Shown here one piece after another: positions 48,630 through 62,541 of a DNA stretch of 64,000 nucleotides (position 1 is its first letter; every line of letters begins with the position of its first letter). The translations under genes were made by a program, and so were the position numbers. Source of the DNA: Syncephalis plumigaleata (taxonomy: Eukaryota > Zoopagomycota > Zoopagomycetes > Zoopagales > Piptocephalidaceae); NCBI GenBank assembly GCA_025201365.1, contig JAIXMF010000003.1, positions 124,001 through 188,000 on the forward strand, written 5' to 3'. Below the pieces are notes generated by a model, which worked only from the letters and a program-made list of their open reading frames with translations, had not been told where the DNA came from and did no database searches.

Positions 48630-48899
48630 ATGCAAGTGTGGATAACAATGAAGCAGGGTGTTCAAGTCATTCTAATTGACGAGATATCCTACTGTCACTT
48701 GTCATGCCTTCTTAATATGAGTACAATGTATAACAATATACTAGTTCATTATTCTATTAGATGCACACATCAGAATTGTAAAGATGACATGAAAGGTAAA
48801 GGATTCGAGTATCATGTATGGAATCGGGATATGGCTGCATGTCTGAATGTCATTCAGATTATTCTCAGTCTTCGTAATGGAAATGGTGTTCCAACGTAA
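48630..48899 (+). pseudogene. C-terminal fragment of a TnpB/Fanzor-like nuclease (copy B)
   Basis: An 89-codon frame matching the copy A fragment almost residue for residue (VQVILIDEISYCHLSC, RCTHQNCKDDMKGKGFEY, VWNRDMAACLNVIQII). It ends at a TAA where copy A has CAA, and the sequence after that stop still matches copy A for about 22 codons, so this copy has decayed slightly more. As in copy A, everything upstream of the last RuvC part is absent. Confidence 0.55.
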
Positions 48900-49072
48900 T
48901 TTCATCAAAGTGCCATTACTTCTAATCGTTCAAGAAATGATGGACAACGAGAAACAACTTATCCGTGATGGTTATTGCTTCCACATCTAAATACGAAAGC
49001 TTGATTATCATAACTGTTATTTATTCATAATAACGAAAGGTTAACAGCGTCAATCAAGTGGTATAGCCTTAC

Positions 49073-49772
49073 AGATATGACATGATGACGTATTATTGCG
49101 CCAGGATTGACCGATATCCAATCAACATTGTCACGTCTCTTTCAACTGAATATGCCATATGGCTCGTGTGTACATAGATGCGAGAAACATACGCTGGATG
49201 ACATGTTTACCATTTAATTTATAAAGCGTAGATTACATAGACATCATAACTAAATTGCACATTGTATGTAAGTTATAACAGCATCATAAGCGATTTATTG
49301 AATATATTAGTATCAAATCTACGTGAACATCATGGCAGCTGTAATTCGAATACACTGCTAAAATGAATCAATCAAGTACAAGCTGCATGCAATAGAATGG
49401 CCACATCAACTGGTCTTTACATGTTCACAAATATACAAAAAGGTAGGTGTGTGACCTCCTTTCCCTGAATACGCTATTTTTCTTCTTCTTGTTGCCATTG
49501 CCATTGCTCTGCGATTAACTTCTACACGGCCAGTTGCCGCATGTACACATCCACGCATATATGCACACTCACACTGTAGCACGTGTGAGCGAACCTGACA
49601 AAGATTGTACGATTGTTACTAGGCTGGCTTTAGTGTCGTGCGCATTGTTATCGTAAACTTGTGCGGACACAAGTTTGCTCTTGCTTCATCAACTTTTCGC
49701 ATCTCTTTCCGCTTCACTAGCATAGCCTTCTACCTATCTACCTACCTACCTATCTATCCGTTTGTCTAGCCA

Positions 49773-49809
<37 letters not shown>

Positions 49810-49889
49810 TCGGTTGTCTGTCGGTTTATCCATTCTATTTCTTATTAACTAGCCACGCATTATTCATTCAACTCACGTTTCTGACCGTC
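49073..49889. other. intergenic region with tetranucleotide arrays
   Basis: No gene seen. AT-rich DNA beyond element B, then a pyrimidine-rich stretch leading into the ankyrin-FYVE gene, dominated by CTAC, CTGT and CTAT arrays at 49731-49810, which probably lie in the promoter or 5' UTR. Confidence 0.5.
49731..49810. repeat. CTAC/CTGT/CTAT tetranucleotide arrays
   Basis: Consecutive runs of CTAC, CTGT and CTAT units within 80 bp of the next gene's start codon. Confidence 0.9.
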
Positions 49890-50645
49890 ATGTCAGGCAG
49901 CATACCCACCTCGCCTATGACTACATCGACAGCGGCTGCCACCGGATTCGCTGCCGGTACGAAACCCTCGCGTATTCCCGATTTCGTTCATCCTCCGGTG
50001 CCAGGTGAGACGCATCCCTTCTATGGAGCGGACCATAATCGTACAGTACGTCTACCCTCGCTGCTGACGGAACCGGAGCCAACCCCAGAACAGTTGGCTG
50101 CTCATGCTCGTCTATTTACGGCGGCAGAATGCGGTGCTACTCGAATTGTACGGGATATTCTTACGGGTCCTGAAGACCTAGACATTAATGCACCATCCGC
50201 TCAATCAGGCATGACTCCCATGCAGTATGCCGCATCTCGAGGCCATTTAGAGGTGGTTCAAATGCTCGCCGATCAATTCAATGCATTCGTGGATATAGCA
50301 GATAAAGAAGGCGAAGTAAGTGATAGCATATACAATATATATATAGCATGATAATAACAAATATTATTAGACGGCTCTATTGAAAGCGGCCTATAATGGG
50401 CATTTGCCGGTTGTTCAGTGTCTAGTGCAACGCCGGGCAAACGTACATCATCGTGACCGGGATGGTTGGACGGCACTTCATAATGCATGCGGACGAGGTC
50501 ATTTACGTATTGTGCAACATCTAATCGAGCATGGATCAGCTAACATTGATGTTCAAAGTCAACATGGTCATACGCCATTAAGTATGTATCAAGGAGGAAT
50601 AGCGAATCTATTCTATTATATGTGATTGTATGGTTGTTAACAAAC

Positions 50646-50702
<57 letters not shown>

Positions 50703-53700
50703 CAGTGAATGCTGCCTCTAAAGGTTTCAGCGAAATCGTCGCTTACTTATTGGGACCGGCGAGTGCAAATCCGTTGATCAAGAATCATAATGGCGAAAAT
50801 GCTTATGATGCAGCTGCTGCGAATCAACAATCATACGTGTGTGAGATGCTTGAAACGGCCGAACGCGAATGGTGGAGTCGCCTCGATAATCCAGGTAATA
50901 TATATATATATATATTGCTGTTATTGCTATTCGATTTACTAATAGTATCATTGTATAGATGGTCGTCTAGCATCGTATGATCTTCTTTCGCAACATGTCA
51001 CGGCTATGATTACAATCCACGAGAATCAACGTGCCGCCACAATGTTCTCTCGCTTACTCTCTATGCAACCGCCAAAGTATTCCTCGACCGCTTTAACTCG
51101 TATGGATCCAGCACCGTGGACTCGTCCACCGAACAATGAGCCATGTACGCTAGACGACGTTCAATTGCCGGTAGATCCGCGTTATCAACACTTGCGCAGT
51201 CCGCGTGAAGACCAACGGGCATGGTTCTGGCTTACTGATTGGCAGCCGGATGTACACCATCCACGTACGGACGATGAAGGTTTCGAGTATGCGCCATCGT
51301 TCATGACACCCGCGCATGAATGGCGTCCTGTTCCCCCGCAAAACACACCAGGAGTGCGTCGTCGTCGTTATGTACGCGTAATGAAACGTGTGGTCGAGAT
51401 TGACGGTATGGATGCGGCAAGTATCGCGGCCAATAATGCAACTATCGAATCGCAGATAGCAACAAGTGACGATCCACGCAGGAGATCAGGCTCATTTGCT
51501 GCGGTCCAACCCGATTACATTCAAGAGGCGCGTGCAGCACTTGAAGAAGCCGTTGCAGAAGCGGAAGACTCGCTACGCTTAGCTGCACAATACGAATATG
51601 CTGCCATTGATCTACTGGATAAGGCAAAGAGTAAGTGATCATTGTAAGCATTGTTGCATTTAATTGATTCCCCTAATAATGATTGGTATACACTTAGATG
51701 ATTTGGACTTTGAACGACGTCAACGTGCCGCTCATTGTGCTCGTCTATGGTTGGAGCGTGCCGAGAATGGACTACCCGGTGGACGTCGTCGTGTAGCACT
51801 TGCCAAAGCATTCAATCTGGCCAACACCTTACTTGACGCACCCATTCTATCACCCGGTGTTGAACAAGCGACATTCACCAACGATGCCATATCGCGTATT
51901 CCATTTCTAGGCGCATCTCTTCGTCAAAAGTTCACCGGTACAAATAACTCAAAAGATTTGGACGCGCCAGAACCAATCCGACATGACGACGATGGCTTTG
52001 AACGTACATTATTAACGACAAGTTTACAGCAATCAGCTCCACCTACATCGGCATTAATGGCTACGGATTACGCCGAGACTAGTGATAGTGTAGCAACACA
52101 TACAAGTCATAACACTGGCGATAATGATAAAGAAGAGGAAGAAGACACAACCACGGGCATGAACAGCCAGCATGAGCAATTAGCATCAACAGCTAATGCT
52201 TATCATTCTTGTTGTAAGTAGTGGATTATCTCCTCTGCTTTTTTGTCTACATGTGTGCGTGTGTGTGTGTGTGTTGGTGTGCGTGCGTGTGTGTTTATTT
52301 ATAAAGATCTATTATTGATACAGTTGAATAAATATTCCAGATATACAAGACGTTAATGGCGAACAATCTGCCTCGGTAGCGGAGCATCCAATGACCGCCC
52401 GTATATCCAATGGATCTGACACGAATCTTTCACTTTATGATGGCGATACAAATAATGATACAGAAACATCGACTTATGACACGCAGCCAGTAGTTGATAG
52501 TAATGAATGCACTAGTTCTAATGCAATATCATCATTGGATATATCAACTGCTGCTGCTACTGATGATGATGATGACAATGCAGTAGTTCATGTATCTAAT
52601 GAAACTCAAGTAGAAAACACAGACATGCTAGCAACGAATGAATCCACGAATTACGAATATACTCATCTTCTTGACAATACCTCACCTGCTGACACAACCA
52701 CATCAACTACAACTGTAAATGACAATGACAATACTACAATCACCTCTACTGTACCTATTACAAATGAACCAGAGATACAACGTCAATCTACACCATTGGT
52801 TGCCTTGTCATTTGATACGCAACCACCCTCAACTGTCATTACAACGACGACAAGACCCGATACAGCCACTGAACAAACACTGGCCTCATCCTCGGTACTG
52901 TCCTCTTTACTACGTCATGGTCAGTACTCCATGTCAACTAGTAATCAGAATAGTGATGACTACTACTACAACGGCATTCCGATAAATAACATTCCTTCTG
53001 CATTAAATCCATCAGCATGGGAGTCAGATCATGTAGCGACTACATGTCGAAGCTGTCAACGAGCATTTACACTTTGGGTACGACGACATCATTGCCGGTA
53101 AGTTTAATCGAATATGGCATTGTTAATGTATATATATATACGCTAATAACATAATGATGATTAGTCGATGTGGACTCGTATTTTGTAATCGATGCTCCAT
53201 GGGACGTGCCATTATGATGGTGACACCAGGTGGTGGTGGTGGTGGTGGTGTTGATATAGAAGAGGCTCTACAATTTGGACCACTCTTACTTGATCGATTT
53301 CCATCATTGCAACGTGTCTGTAATCAATGTCAACATTGGTTATCCTCACCAAATACCAATCATTATACACATGTTGCAACAGCAAGTACAGTAACTACGA
53401 CTATGACTACTATGACTACAGAAGCAGCAGCAGCAGCAGCACACAATCCACTCCCTCTCTCTTCACCTGCACCGTCGGTTATCTCGCAACGATCCAATCT
53501 ACATCGTCGTAATAGTCTATCGAGTGTTCAGAGTATCATGATAGACTGTCCAGTATGCGGTATTCATCTTGATACGATAGGTGAGCGTGAACAACAGGAG
53601 CGGCATTTACGTGATTGCTTCGAACAACCGAATGGTTCAACTCGTGGCCTGTCTACTGTAAGCTATGCGGGTAAGTATACGATACATTATACGTAGATCA

Positions 53701-54010
53701 TAATTATGACTAGTTAACGCACTATTGAATACTCTATACTAATGATGTTGATCGATTAGTGCATGTACTGAGCGTTAACTCTCCCCTACTAAGCAAGGAA
53801 TGTCCTATTTGTTTCGAGGAATTCGAAGCGGGTAAGTGAATAAGAGATTGACCACGATTTAGTATTCAAATGGACCTCTCTTTCTCTTTGCTTTATATAT
53901 CATATATAGGACATCAAGTGGCACATCTCAACTGTCTCTGTATTTATCATCGTCAATGTATCGATAGCTGGCTAGTTCGTGGACATTTATGTCCAGTTCA
54001 CGGACAATAA
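49890..54010 (+). CDS. ankyrin - DysF - FYVE - RING multidomain protein
   Basis: Nine exons: 49890-50315, 50371-50581, 50706-50894, 50959-51630, 51698-52213, 52341-53097, 53165-53670, 53760-53831 and 53910-54010, in frame for 1149 residues. Ankyrin repeats span about 70-275 (MTPMQYAASRGHLEVVQML, GWTALHNACGRGHLRIVQHL). A dysferlin/peroxin-type DysF module follows at about 340-410: WFWLTDWQPDV, DDEGFEYAPSF, then VRRRRYVRVMK. Residues about 620-850 are Thr/Ser/Asp low complexity. A FYVE finger starts near residue 890 (TTCRSCQRAF, VRRHHCRRCG, FCNRCS), whose R+HHCR motif binds PtdIns3P on endosomes. A C-terminal RING-H2-like finger (CPICFEEF ... CIYHRQCIDSW ... LCPVHG) suggests E3 ligase activity. 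The combination implies ubiquitination at endosomal or vacuolar membranes; that role is inference. Confidence 0.88.
50646..50702 (+). repeat. CTAT tetranucleotide array inside an intron
   Basis: About 14 uninterrupted units filling most of the 124-bp intron between coding exons 2 and 3 of the ankyrin-FYVE gene; it runs to the acceptor and serves as its pyrimidine-rich tract. Confidence 0.95.
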
Positions 54011-54294
54011 TGCTAATGCTGTATAAATGAAAGTAATAAAAAAGTAAAGCATTATATATACGCAGGATAGTTGTTTCTTTTTAACTATTCCAGTTACATA
54101 TAACATCATCGTCTTAGTGATGTTATCTGCTTCGTTGAAATCTTGGTAGTCCTTCATTTTCAGTAGAAGGTCTAAAAACATGTCAATAAAATTCAAACAA
54201 GCCATCACATTTAGAAATAAATGATTCATAGAAAGTGGAAGTAAAATTGGAATCTATCACAATCTCACTTGTTTCGTTTATTCCATAGTTCATT

Positions 54295-55473
54295 ATGAAG
54301 TAAGTTGACGCAACCTATTCAATAATCTATGTATTCTAACAGTGAACACTACTTGAACAGTGTTATAAAGGAGATAAATCGTATCAATACACTAGAACTA
54401 GATCACGGCATTGAAGGACGCGGTTCCTGGCATGACCAGTACAAGGACAGTGCCTACGTCTATATTGGTGGTCTACCCTTTGAGTTGTCGGAAGGCGATG
54501 TTATCTGCATATTCTCGCAGTAAGTGTGCCTATCTTTCCTCTTGCTGTATATATGCATACACGTAGATGTACTCATAGTCATGTAATGAAGATATGGAGA
54601 AGTCATGGATATTAACCTAATGCGCGATCAGAAGACTGGCAAATCACGCGGTTTCTGTTTTCTAAAGTATGACGACCAGCGCAGCACTATACTCGCGGTG
54701 GATAATCTTAATGGTGCTCAAGTAAGTTAACGAGTAATAAGGAAAGTCTACGGCAATCAATCGTGCTAAACGCTCCTATAGATACTAGGACGAACCATAC
54801 GCGTGGATCATATTGAAAAGTACAAACGACCAAAGACAAAGGAAGGCAAGGCGAATCCTGAAAATGAAGATGAAGCAATGAACTGTGCGCCACAACCGAT
54901 AGAAGGTTAGCTTAGCGAACTATTAGCTAGATAGCATTACGCGGGATAGTGATGCTAACTTGTACATGACATTTATTAGGACCAAGTGACTCGGAGGATT
55001 CGGATGAAGCGAACAATTCCGAGGCTGAACTAATGGCACAAATTGATCCGGAAGATCCTATGGCCGAGTTCCTCCTAGAGAAGCTACGCAAGAAGCGAGC
55101 CAAAGAGAAAAAGAAGGCGGAAAAGGCGGAACGTAAAGCGAAGAAGAACAAGAAAGACAAGAAAGACAAGAAGGAGAGGAAAGAGAAGCGCGAGACTGAA
55201 GAGGAAGAGAGAGGACGTACAAAGGACGCTAATGACGCAGTAGTAGAACGTCAAAGCAAGGAGCAACAGTACAATAATGATCGTGATAATGTTGAACGTC
55301 GTCGCTCTCGTTCTAGATCACCAACAGCAGCAGCAGGATACGAATCATCTCGAAGATATCGTCGACACTCGCGTTCTCGTTCTAGATCTCCTGCACATCG
55401 TAATTCACGACGGGATTACAACTATCGATCGAGTTATAAACGTCGCCATAGTCGAGATCGTAATAACTACTAA
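54295..55473 (+). CDS. IST3: RBMX2/Ist3 (Snu17) RNA-binding splicing factor
   Basis: Core subunit of the RES complex, which binds pre-mRNA in the activated spliceosome. Five exons: 54295-54299, 54343-54519, 54592-54721, 54782-54905 and 54980-55473, in frame for 309 residues. The first exon supplies only ATG-AA; it gives the family-like start [21 protein letters not shown]. An alternative Met at 54329 without this intron would start [10 protein letters not shown]. The RRM at about 35-115 is nearly diagnostic: [53 protein letters not shown], then [14 protein letters not shown]. The C-terminal half has an acidic stretch, a long Lys/Glu coiled segment ([20 protein letters not shown]) and an Arg/Ser tail with RSRSRSP repeats. 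Convergent with polyubiquitin, about 210 bp apart. Confidence 0.93.
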
Positions 55474-55686
55474 TACTATTTTACATTTATCATACTAATC
55501 ATTATCATGTTTGCTGTTAATAAAAAATACGTAATAATACATCGATATAACAAACACTAATAATACACACTGTAATGGTAGAAATACGTAAATTAAACGA
55601 GTAGAATGATGAGTTTATTCGTTGTGATGTTAGATGTACGAATGTAAACACGAATACTTGGTGTTATTAATCATAGCATGCCATAT

Positions 55687-57057
<1,371 letters not shown>

Positions 57058-60000
57058 TTAAACGGTTACTTGCATGTTGCTTGGTTCCTCATCTTCCACC
57101 TTGCTTACAATATTCATGAAAACATCCTCCAAGCTATGAGGTTACAGTTATTTAGTACGAGTCATTATTGTTATCATTGACGTATACGAAGATGGCTCAC
57201 CTTGTCTGGCTAAGACCCCAGTCATCAATGCCAAGCGCGTCCTTGTTCTTTTGCATGTTAAGGAATATCTCGGATATCTTGAGTCCTTCCGATCGGAATT
57301 CATAGAGTGCTGTCGTGGCAAACCGATCAATTCGCTTCCAGCCTCGTGGCAATATGGACTCCACAAATCTAAGCAATAGACAGAAATACACGCACGCACA
57401 CGCATCATTAGTCATCATGTGTACCAAATGGTAAATCAAGCTACTAATCCTTACCGACAAGCGAATTCTAGCTTTTGTGGTGTGGCAGCGAGTGATAGAC
57501 GATATCCACTGCCGTATTCTTGTTTAAGGTAGACTTGATTCTGTATTGTGCAACAAAATAGCAATGTTCGTATAGTCGACGAGCATTAGATTAATAAACG
57601 GTCAATGTCAACGCTCTGCCATCATATACTTACACCGATGCATCTCAAGGCACCACTAGCCATGATACCAATCTGACTGCATAGCGTATCGGCTTCTTCC
57701 ATCTAAGAACACAGAACATACGACAAGTGATGTCAGTTTCACGATGTCACTACCATTATTACTGCATAAAATACTGACCGAATGTGTAGTGAGAATGACA
57801 GTTCGATGACGTTTCGCATTTAGGATGATACGCCAGATAACACGACGTACTTGTGGATCAAGTCCAGTCTAGAGTAATAAGCATCGTAAAAGATGTCAAT
57901 ACTGGCTGATGGTTGACATGATCATGCTTGAATACAACACTTACGGTAGGTTCATCTAGGAATACCACCTTTGCATTGCCCAATAATGCAATACCAATGG
58001 ATAAACGTCGTTTCTCGCCTCCACTCAATGACTAATGTAGATACACACGCACATACACACATACATGTTCAATGAACAACAGTCAATACGATATACACTT
58101 TATCAAATGCAGTAGTGCAACTTACATGAGCTGGTTGATGACTTTGACGTTGTAGTTGCACCTCGCCAAGTGCTCGTTTAGCCTCGGTCATCTCGTACTC
58201 TTGGGGTATACCACGTAAACGAGCATAGAATAGCATATGCTCCATAGGTGTCTATAGAATATGTATGCATGTATCTAGAGTGAGTTGACCATCTCTTAGG
58301 GCTATATGATTTAGTAAACATACCAAGTCACCCCAGTGAATATCGTGCTGAGGACAAACACCTATGATATGGCACCATTCGTAAGTTTATTCGGTCATCT
58401 ATCGTGTCAATTGTAGAGACTCACCAATGTTGCAATGTATTAAATCCATTTGTTTCGTAATATCGTAGCCGCTGATTAAAGCAGTACCTAAGCAAACAAT
58501 AAATCAGTACAACATCCTAGCTAACACTGGTCATTCATTCATTCCTACCAGATGTAGGAGCAATCAATCCTGTAAGCATGTGAAGCAATGTACTTTTGCC
58601 AGCACCATTTGGACCTAATAATGCTCATTCATTAGAGGTGTAGCCGATCTACTAGCTTGTATACTACCTACCCAGTAAACCGAATACGATATTTGGCTGA
58701 GCCATGTCATTGTCATTGTTAGCTTAATACTCGATTGCACAGTTAAACGCGTTACACTCACCTGAACTGAAAATGAAACATCATTGACTGCAGTGTTGCC
58801 GGCAGCGAATGTCTTCTCGATCGCCTTGACAACGACATTACATTGTGGATCGTAGTTATCGTTGATGATCTTCTTGCGTTCATTCAAGGCATTGGTATCC
58901 GTAATCTACAAAGGATACATGATTCTCATTAGAGATATTCTATGCATGGATTTACTTCCAACATACAAACTTACCACTGCTTTAGGCTTGTTAAAACCCT
59001 AAGGGAACCAGGAATCATAAGATTGGTTACTTTTATGTACGGGTATACAACATGAGCTATAATGACTTACCGATGATGATGGTGATGATGCTGCCTTGCG
59101 ACGGCAGAATAAACCTTTGACCACTTGATGAAGAGCACGATGATTAGCCCTGTTAGAAGAAGAAGAAGCGATCAGTTGCAATCCGATTACGAGATCATTC
59201 ACTTACAATGTAAGAAGCACCATAATAATGCTTTCAAATAGCAATACGGCAAAAATGATGGATAATGGATCGCTCATACTCCAATTGCCAAAGGTATATG
59301 GCTATCGAATCAAGAATGATGAGTATTACAGCATAAATGATATGGTATTCTAGTGTAGTGTACTCACCTGTAAGCGATTGACCAGTGAAGCATGCACGGT
59401 AATCAAATGAAGGGCATGATACATGGCAAATGATGGATGAATATACCAGGCATACGGTACGGTGTTTTGAAAGATAACGCCTAGTTACATCAATGTTAGA
59501 ATCAGTCAGTCACCTTCTTTCCTTCCAAGACTTACTTGACATACTGCCCACGATAACTGATAGCGTCACAAATAGATAGGTAAGAACTAGTGGTAATAGC
59601 GATTATCAGCTAATGGTTAATTCGAGCATGTAAATCATAAGCATGATACTTACTCAAAGCACGACGAGATGAACTAAATAATGATGCTATTAAAAAGGCA
59701 AAGCAAACTTGTACGTGCGACCAAAGTAGCATCAATAGTATATAGACTAACGGATTAGTACGCGTGAAAAAGGACATCTACGCAGTCATCGTATAAGTAT
59801 AGGTGATGAGTAATCATTATTATAACTATTATGATAAGCATTACCTGTAATGCAGCGCCTACAACCATAAATACAATCGAGGCAACCAATTGTTGTAGTA
59901 AAAAGTGTAGGTAGTGACTTAGGTAGTATACTTTAGAACTCAATCCGCTCTAAACACGTATATCATACATGAAATTAGCTCAGCATTGCTCTAGATTCAC

Positions 60001-61967
60001 AAGTGAACATACCATATGCATCATCATCAGTATACGATCCTCCTTTTCCTTGACCAAAGCATGAACAAATAGCGGCATCAAAAAGGAAACAGCTATTAAG
60101 CATGATCAATATATGAGTAACATTAGCATGATCGTAAGAAGAAACCTACCGAATGGAAATAGGAACCGTCCGATCATTGCCGAGACGTCACCTTGTTGTG
60201 CCGGATTGATGACATGTGGCATGGCCTACACCATCATCATTCATCGTATATAGTTAGCACAGGCAGTATTATTGATTACCATAGCGATAATTACCTGAAT
60301 ACCTTGTGTGATTGTATATTTGCCTTGATACTTAGTAGATACTGCAAAGTAAACGATAATATTGAATACACTTGTTCTCGATGTATATTTCTTGTTGTCA
60401 AATCATCACTCACCATAGCCACTCATCACTTGTGTATACCCTACGAGTTGACGCAATCCCTGAGATGGATATGCCTTGCTCACTTTAGGGTCATTGAGGA
60501 ATCGACGAACTGATCCCATTTGAAGTGTGAAATCTAGCGAGTTCTTGCTTGTATCCACTTTATCAAACAAAATGGCTAATTCATGTGAATTAAAATACAA
60601 CACTATAACATATATAAACCTCATACTTACCACCAAAGGGTGGATAAGGGAATTTATCATCCACTGGTGTATTACGATCAAGAAGATCGGTTGCTCTTGA
60701 AGAAGAAAAAGAAAGCAATCAATTATCAGCTTCATTGTTTTCTACGAAATGTATTAACAACTAGATTACTTACTCGGTAAATCGTTGTACAAGCGCATCA
60801 TCAATGCTACCATCCTCTTGAACAAAATACACAGCATCTTGACTGGTACCATTACCATTACCACCGACAATCGAACGTGATGGTATTGCTCCCAGTAGAC
60901 CTAATCATCGATTCATACATACATCAACATGTATTCATAGGAACACTATTAGTCAATTACCTGATGAACCACTTGAACTTGTCGTTGTCGCATTACCATT
61001 ACGATTAACGTTACCCGAGGGTGGACGTGCACCGACTTCTACACCATTGGCCGTCTTGTAGAGTGACCATGGTCGATACTGTGGTATACTCGAGTAGAGT
61101 GAACGGAAATCACCATTAGCTCCAGATACGGATTTACCATTGGATGACGACGACCAACTCGCCCATCCTCCAATAGGTTTAGGCAAATAAGTTCTACATT
61201 GGATAGTAGTAACTATGGTTAGAATGATAACATTACCACTGGCAATGATGTTCTACTTACGTGTCATGTTCACTGGATCCATTGGTTTGTGGATTACTAC
61301 AATCAAACCATGTCATGTCAATTAGTACAAAGCGGTATTCAATAAGTGGATTACTTACACCGAATAAGGCGATGAGAATGGATAATTCTCGCCAAACCAA
61401 TGAGCACAACCCATACGTGCACCCGATGCCATAAACAAACTACATAATCACGATGAGTATTGCAGGACAGCGTTACATCGAACGACTAAACACTTACTCG
61501 GTTGGATAGAAACCGGCATAATTAATTGAGGAAGCATTGGGTGGATTACCGGCAAAGTCGAAATCAAGTGGCACATTGGTGGCTGGATGAACGAGAGGAG
61601 TATTGGCACAGAATAGCGTCTCGGATGGAGCGACACCACTTAGACTGCGTGCTGCCGTCAACGCAATAATACCACCAATACCTACAACCAAGGCTGGACA
61701 AGCAATAGCGCAACCAGCCGTGATCATCCATTGATGTTTCTGTGTGGCAACCGTCTTATAAAGCTACGATAACTCATATTAGTAGTATTCATTGAAATAG
61801 AATTGATTACGTACAAGTGCACGAAATTGATTACGTCTACCGGGTGTATACTCATAAACAGGTGGTTGATCATGATTACTACGAGTATCCGCGGGTTGTA
61901 CAGCCAATTCAACGGTAGAGCCAGAGGATGGTTGTTCACGACGTGTAAACAACTTGCCAAACTGCAT
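57058..61967 (-). CDS. half-size ABCA-family ABC transporter
   Basis: ATP-driven lipid-type transporter, one membrane domain plus one ATPase domain, 984 residues from 30 coding exons that join in frame. First exon 61967-61815; last 57133-57058. The shortest exons are 58998-58975 (24 nt) and 58696-58672 (25 nt). Cytosolic N-terminus, then a membrane segment ([20 protein letters not shown]), a large lumenal loop (about 100-390) and the ABCA membrane core with [19 protein letters not shown]. The ATPase domain has Walker [10 protein letters not shown] (58614-58549), [14 protein letters not shown] (the ABCA form of the Q-loop region), signature SLSGGEKRR, Walker [14 protein letters not shown] and H-loop THS. 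The C-terminal LEDVFMNIV is the ABCA hallmark. The only Cys-rich lumenal motif is RMGCAHWF. Substrate unknown. Confidence 0.92.
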
Positions 61968-62541
61968 GGTTAATTAGGATGTGATTCTACAACAGCAATA
62001 ATAACAATAGTAATAACTATGTTGATAATGATAATGATTAAATAATGATGATGTTTTCTGCCTTATTAAGTACTCGCTAATGGTGGTGGTGGTAAGCGAT
62101 GAAGATGGATATAGAATTCGTAACAAATAGAGAGAGAGAGAGAGAGAGATGAATAATGATTAATCGATGGATAGACTGTTAATAAACGGATACTAATGTT
62201 ACTAGTTCCGTGTTAATTTCGTAGGCAAAGAAAATTTGAAATAAAAAAAAGGACAACAATTAACTTGGGGTTATACAAGTAGGCCTACGTTTATTCAAGC
62301 TAAGACGTGCAAGTATAAATACGGAAGTGTCTACTCAAAACGAGGAGAGAATTGCTTGCTAAACATGTAATAAATAGAGGATGGATAAAACAATGCACGG
62401 CATTCGAGTGCCGCCCATCTCTAATCAACTCATACATACATACTCAGATGGACGAGTTATCCATTTGTGCCCCACATGTTGTACACCCATAGTAACTGCC
62501 TTTTAGAGAATGATAACACGTGACATGCATCAAGTATCCAA
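61968..62541. other. intergenic region upstream of ABCA gene
   Basis: 574 bp containing the ABCA promoter side and the haspin 3' region. A GA repeat lies at 62131-62149 and a TGG run near 62080-62093. No gene seen. Confidence 0.5.

Larger units (their letters stand above)
46431..49072. mobile_element. TIR element copy B, inverted relative to copy A
   Basis: A 2.6-kb unit related to 30799-33222 over most of its length and in the opposite orientation. Ends: GATTAGTGCTGTTAGCCTTT at 46433-46452 and the reverse complement of 49036-49055. Homology to copy A stops abruptly at AACCGATTAG on the left and just past AAGGCTATACC on the right. The cargo is the same: F-box-like gene (-) and divergent TnpB/Fanzor-like fragment (+). 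Copy B has roughly 300 bp extra between the F-box stop codon and its left end (about 46600-46925). No flanking direct repeat was found. It sits about 300 bp upstream of enolase. Divergence between copies is roughly 8-15% in the best parts, so the copies are not recent. Confidence 0.65.
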
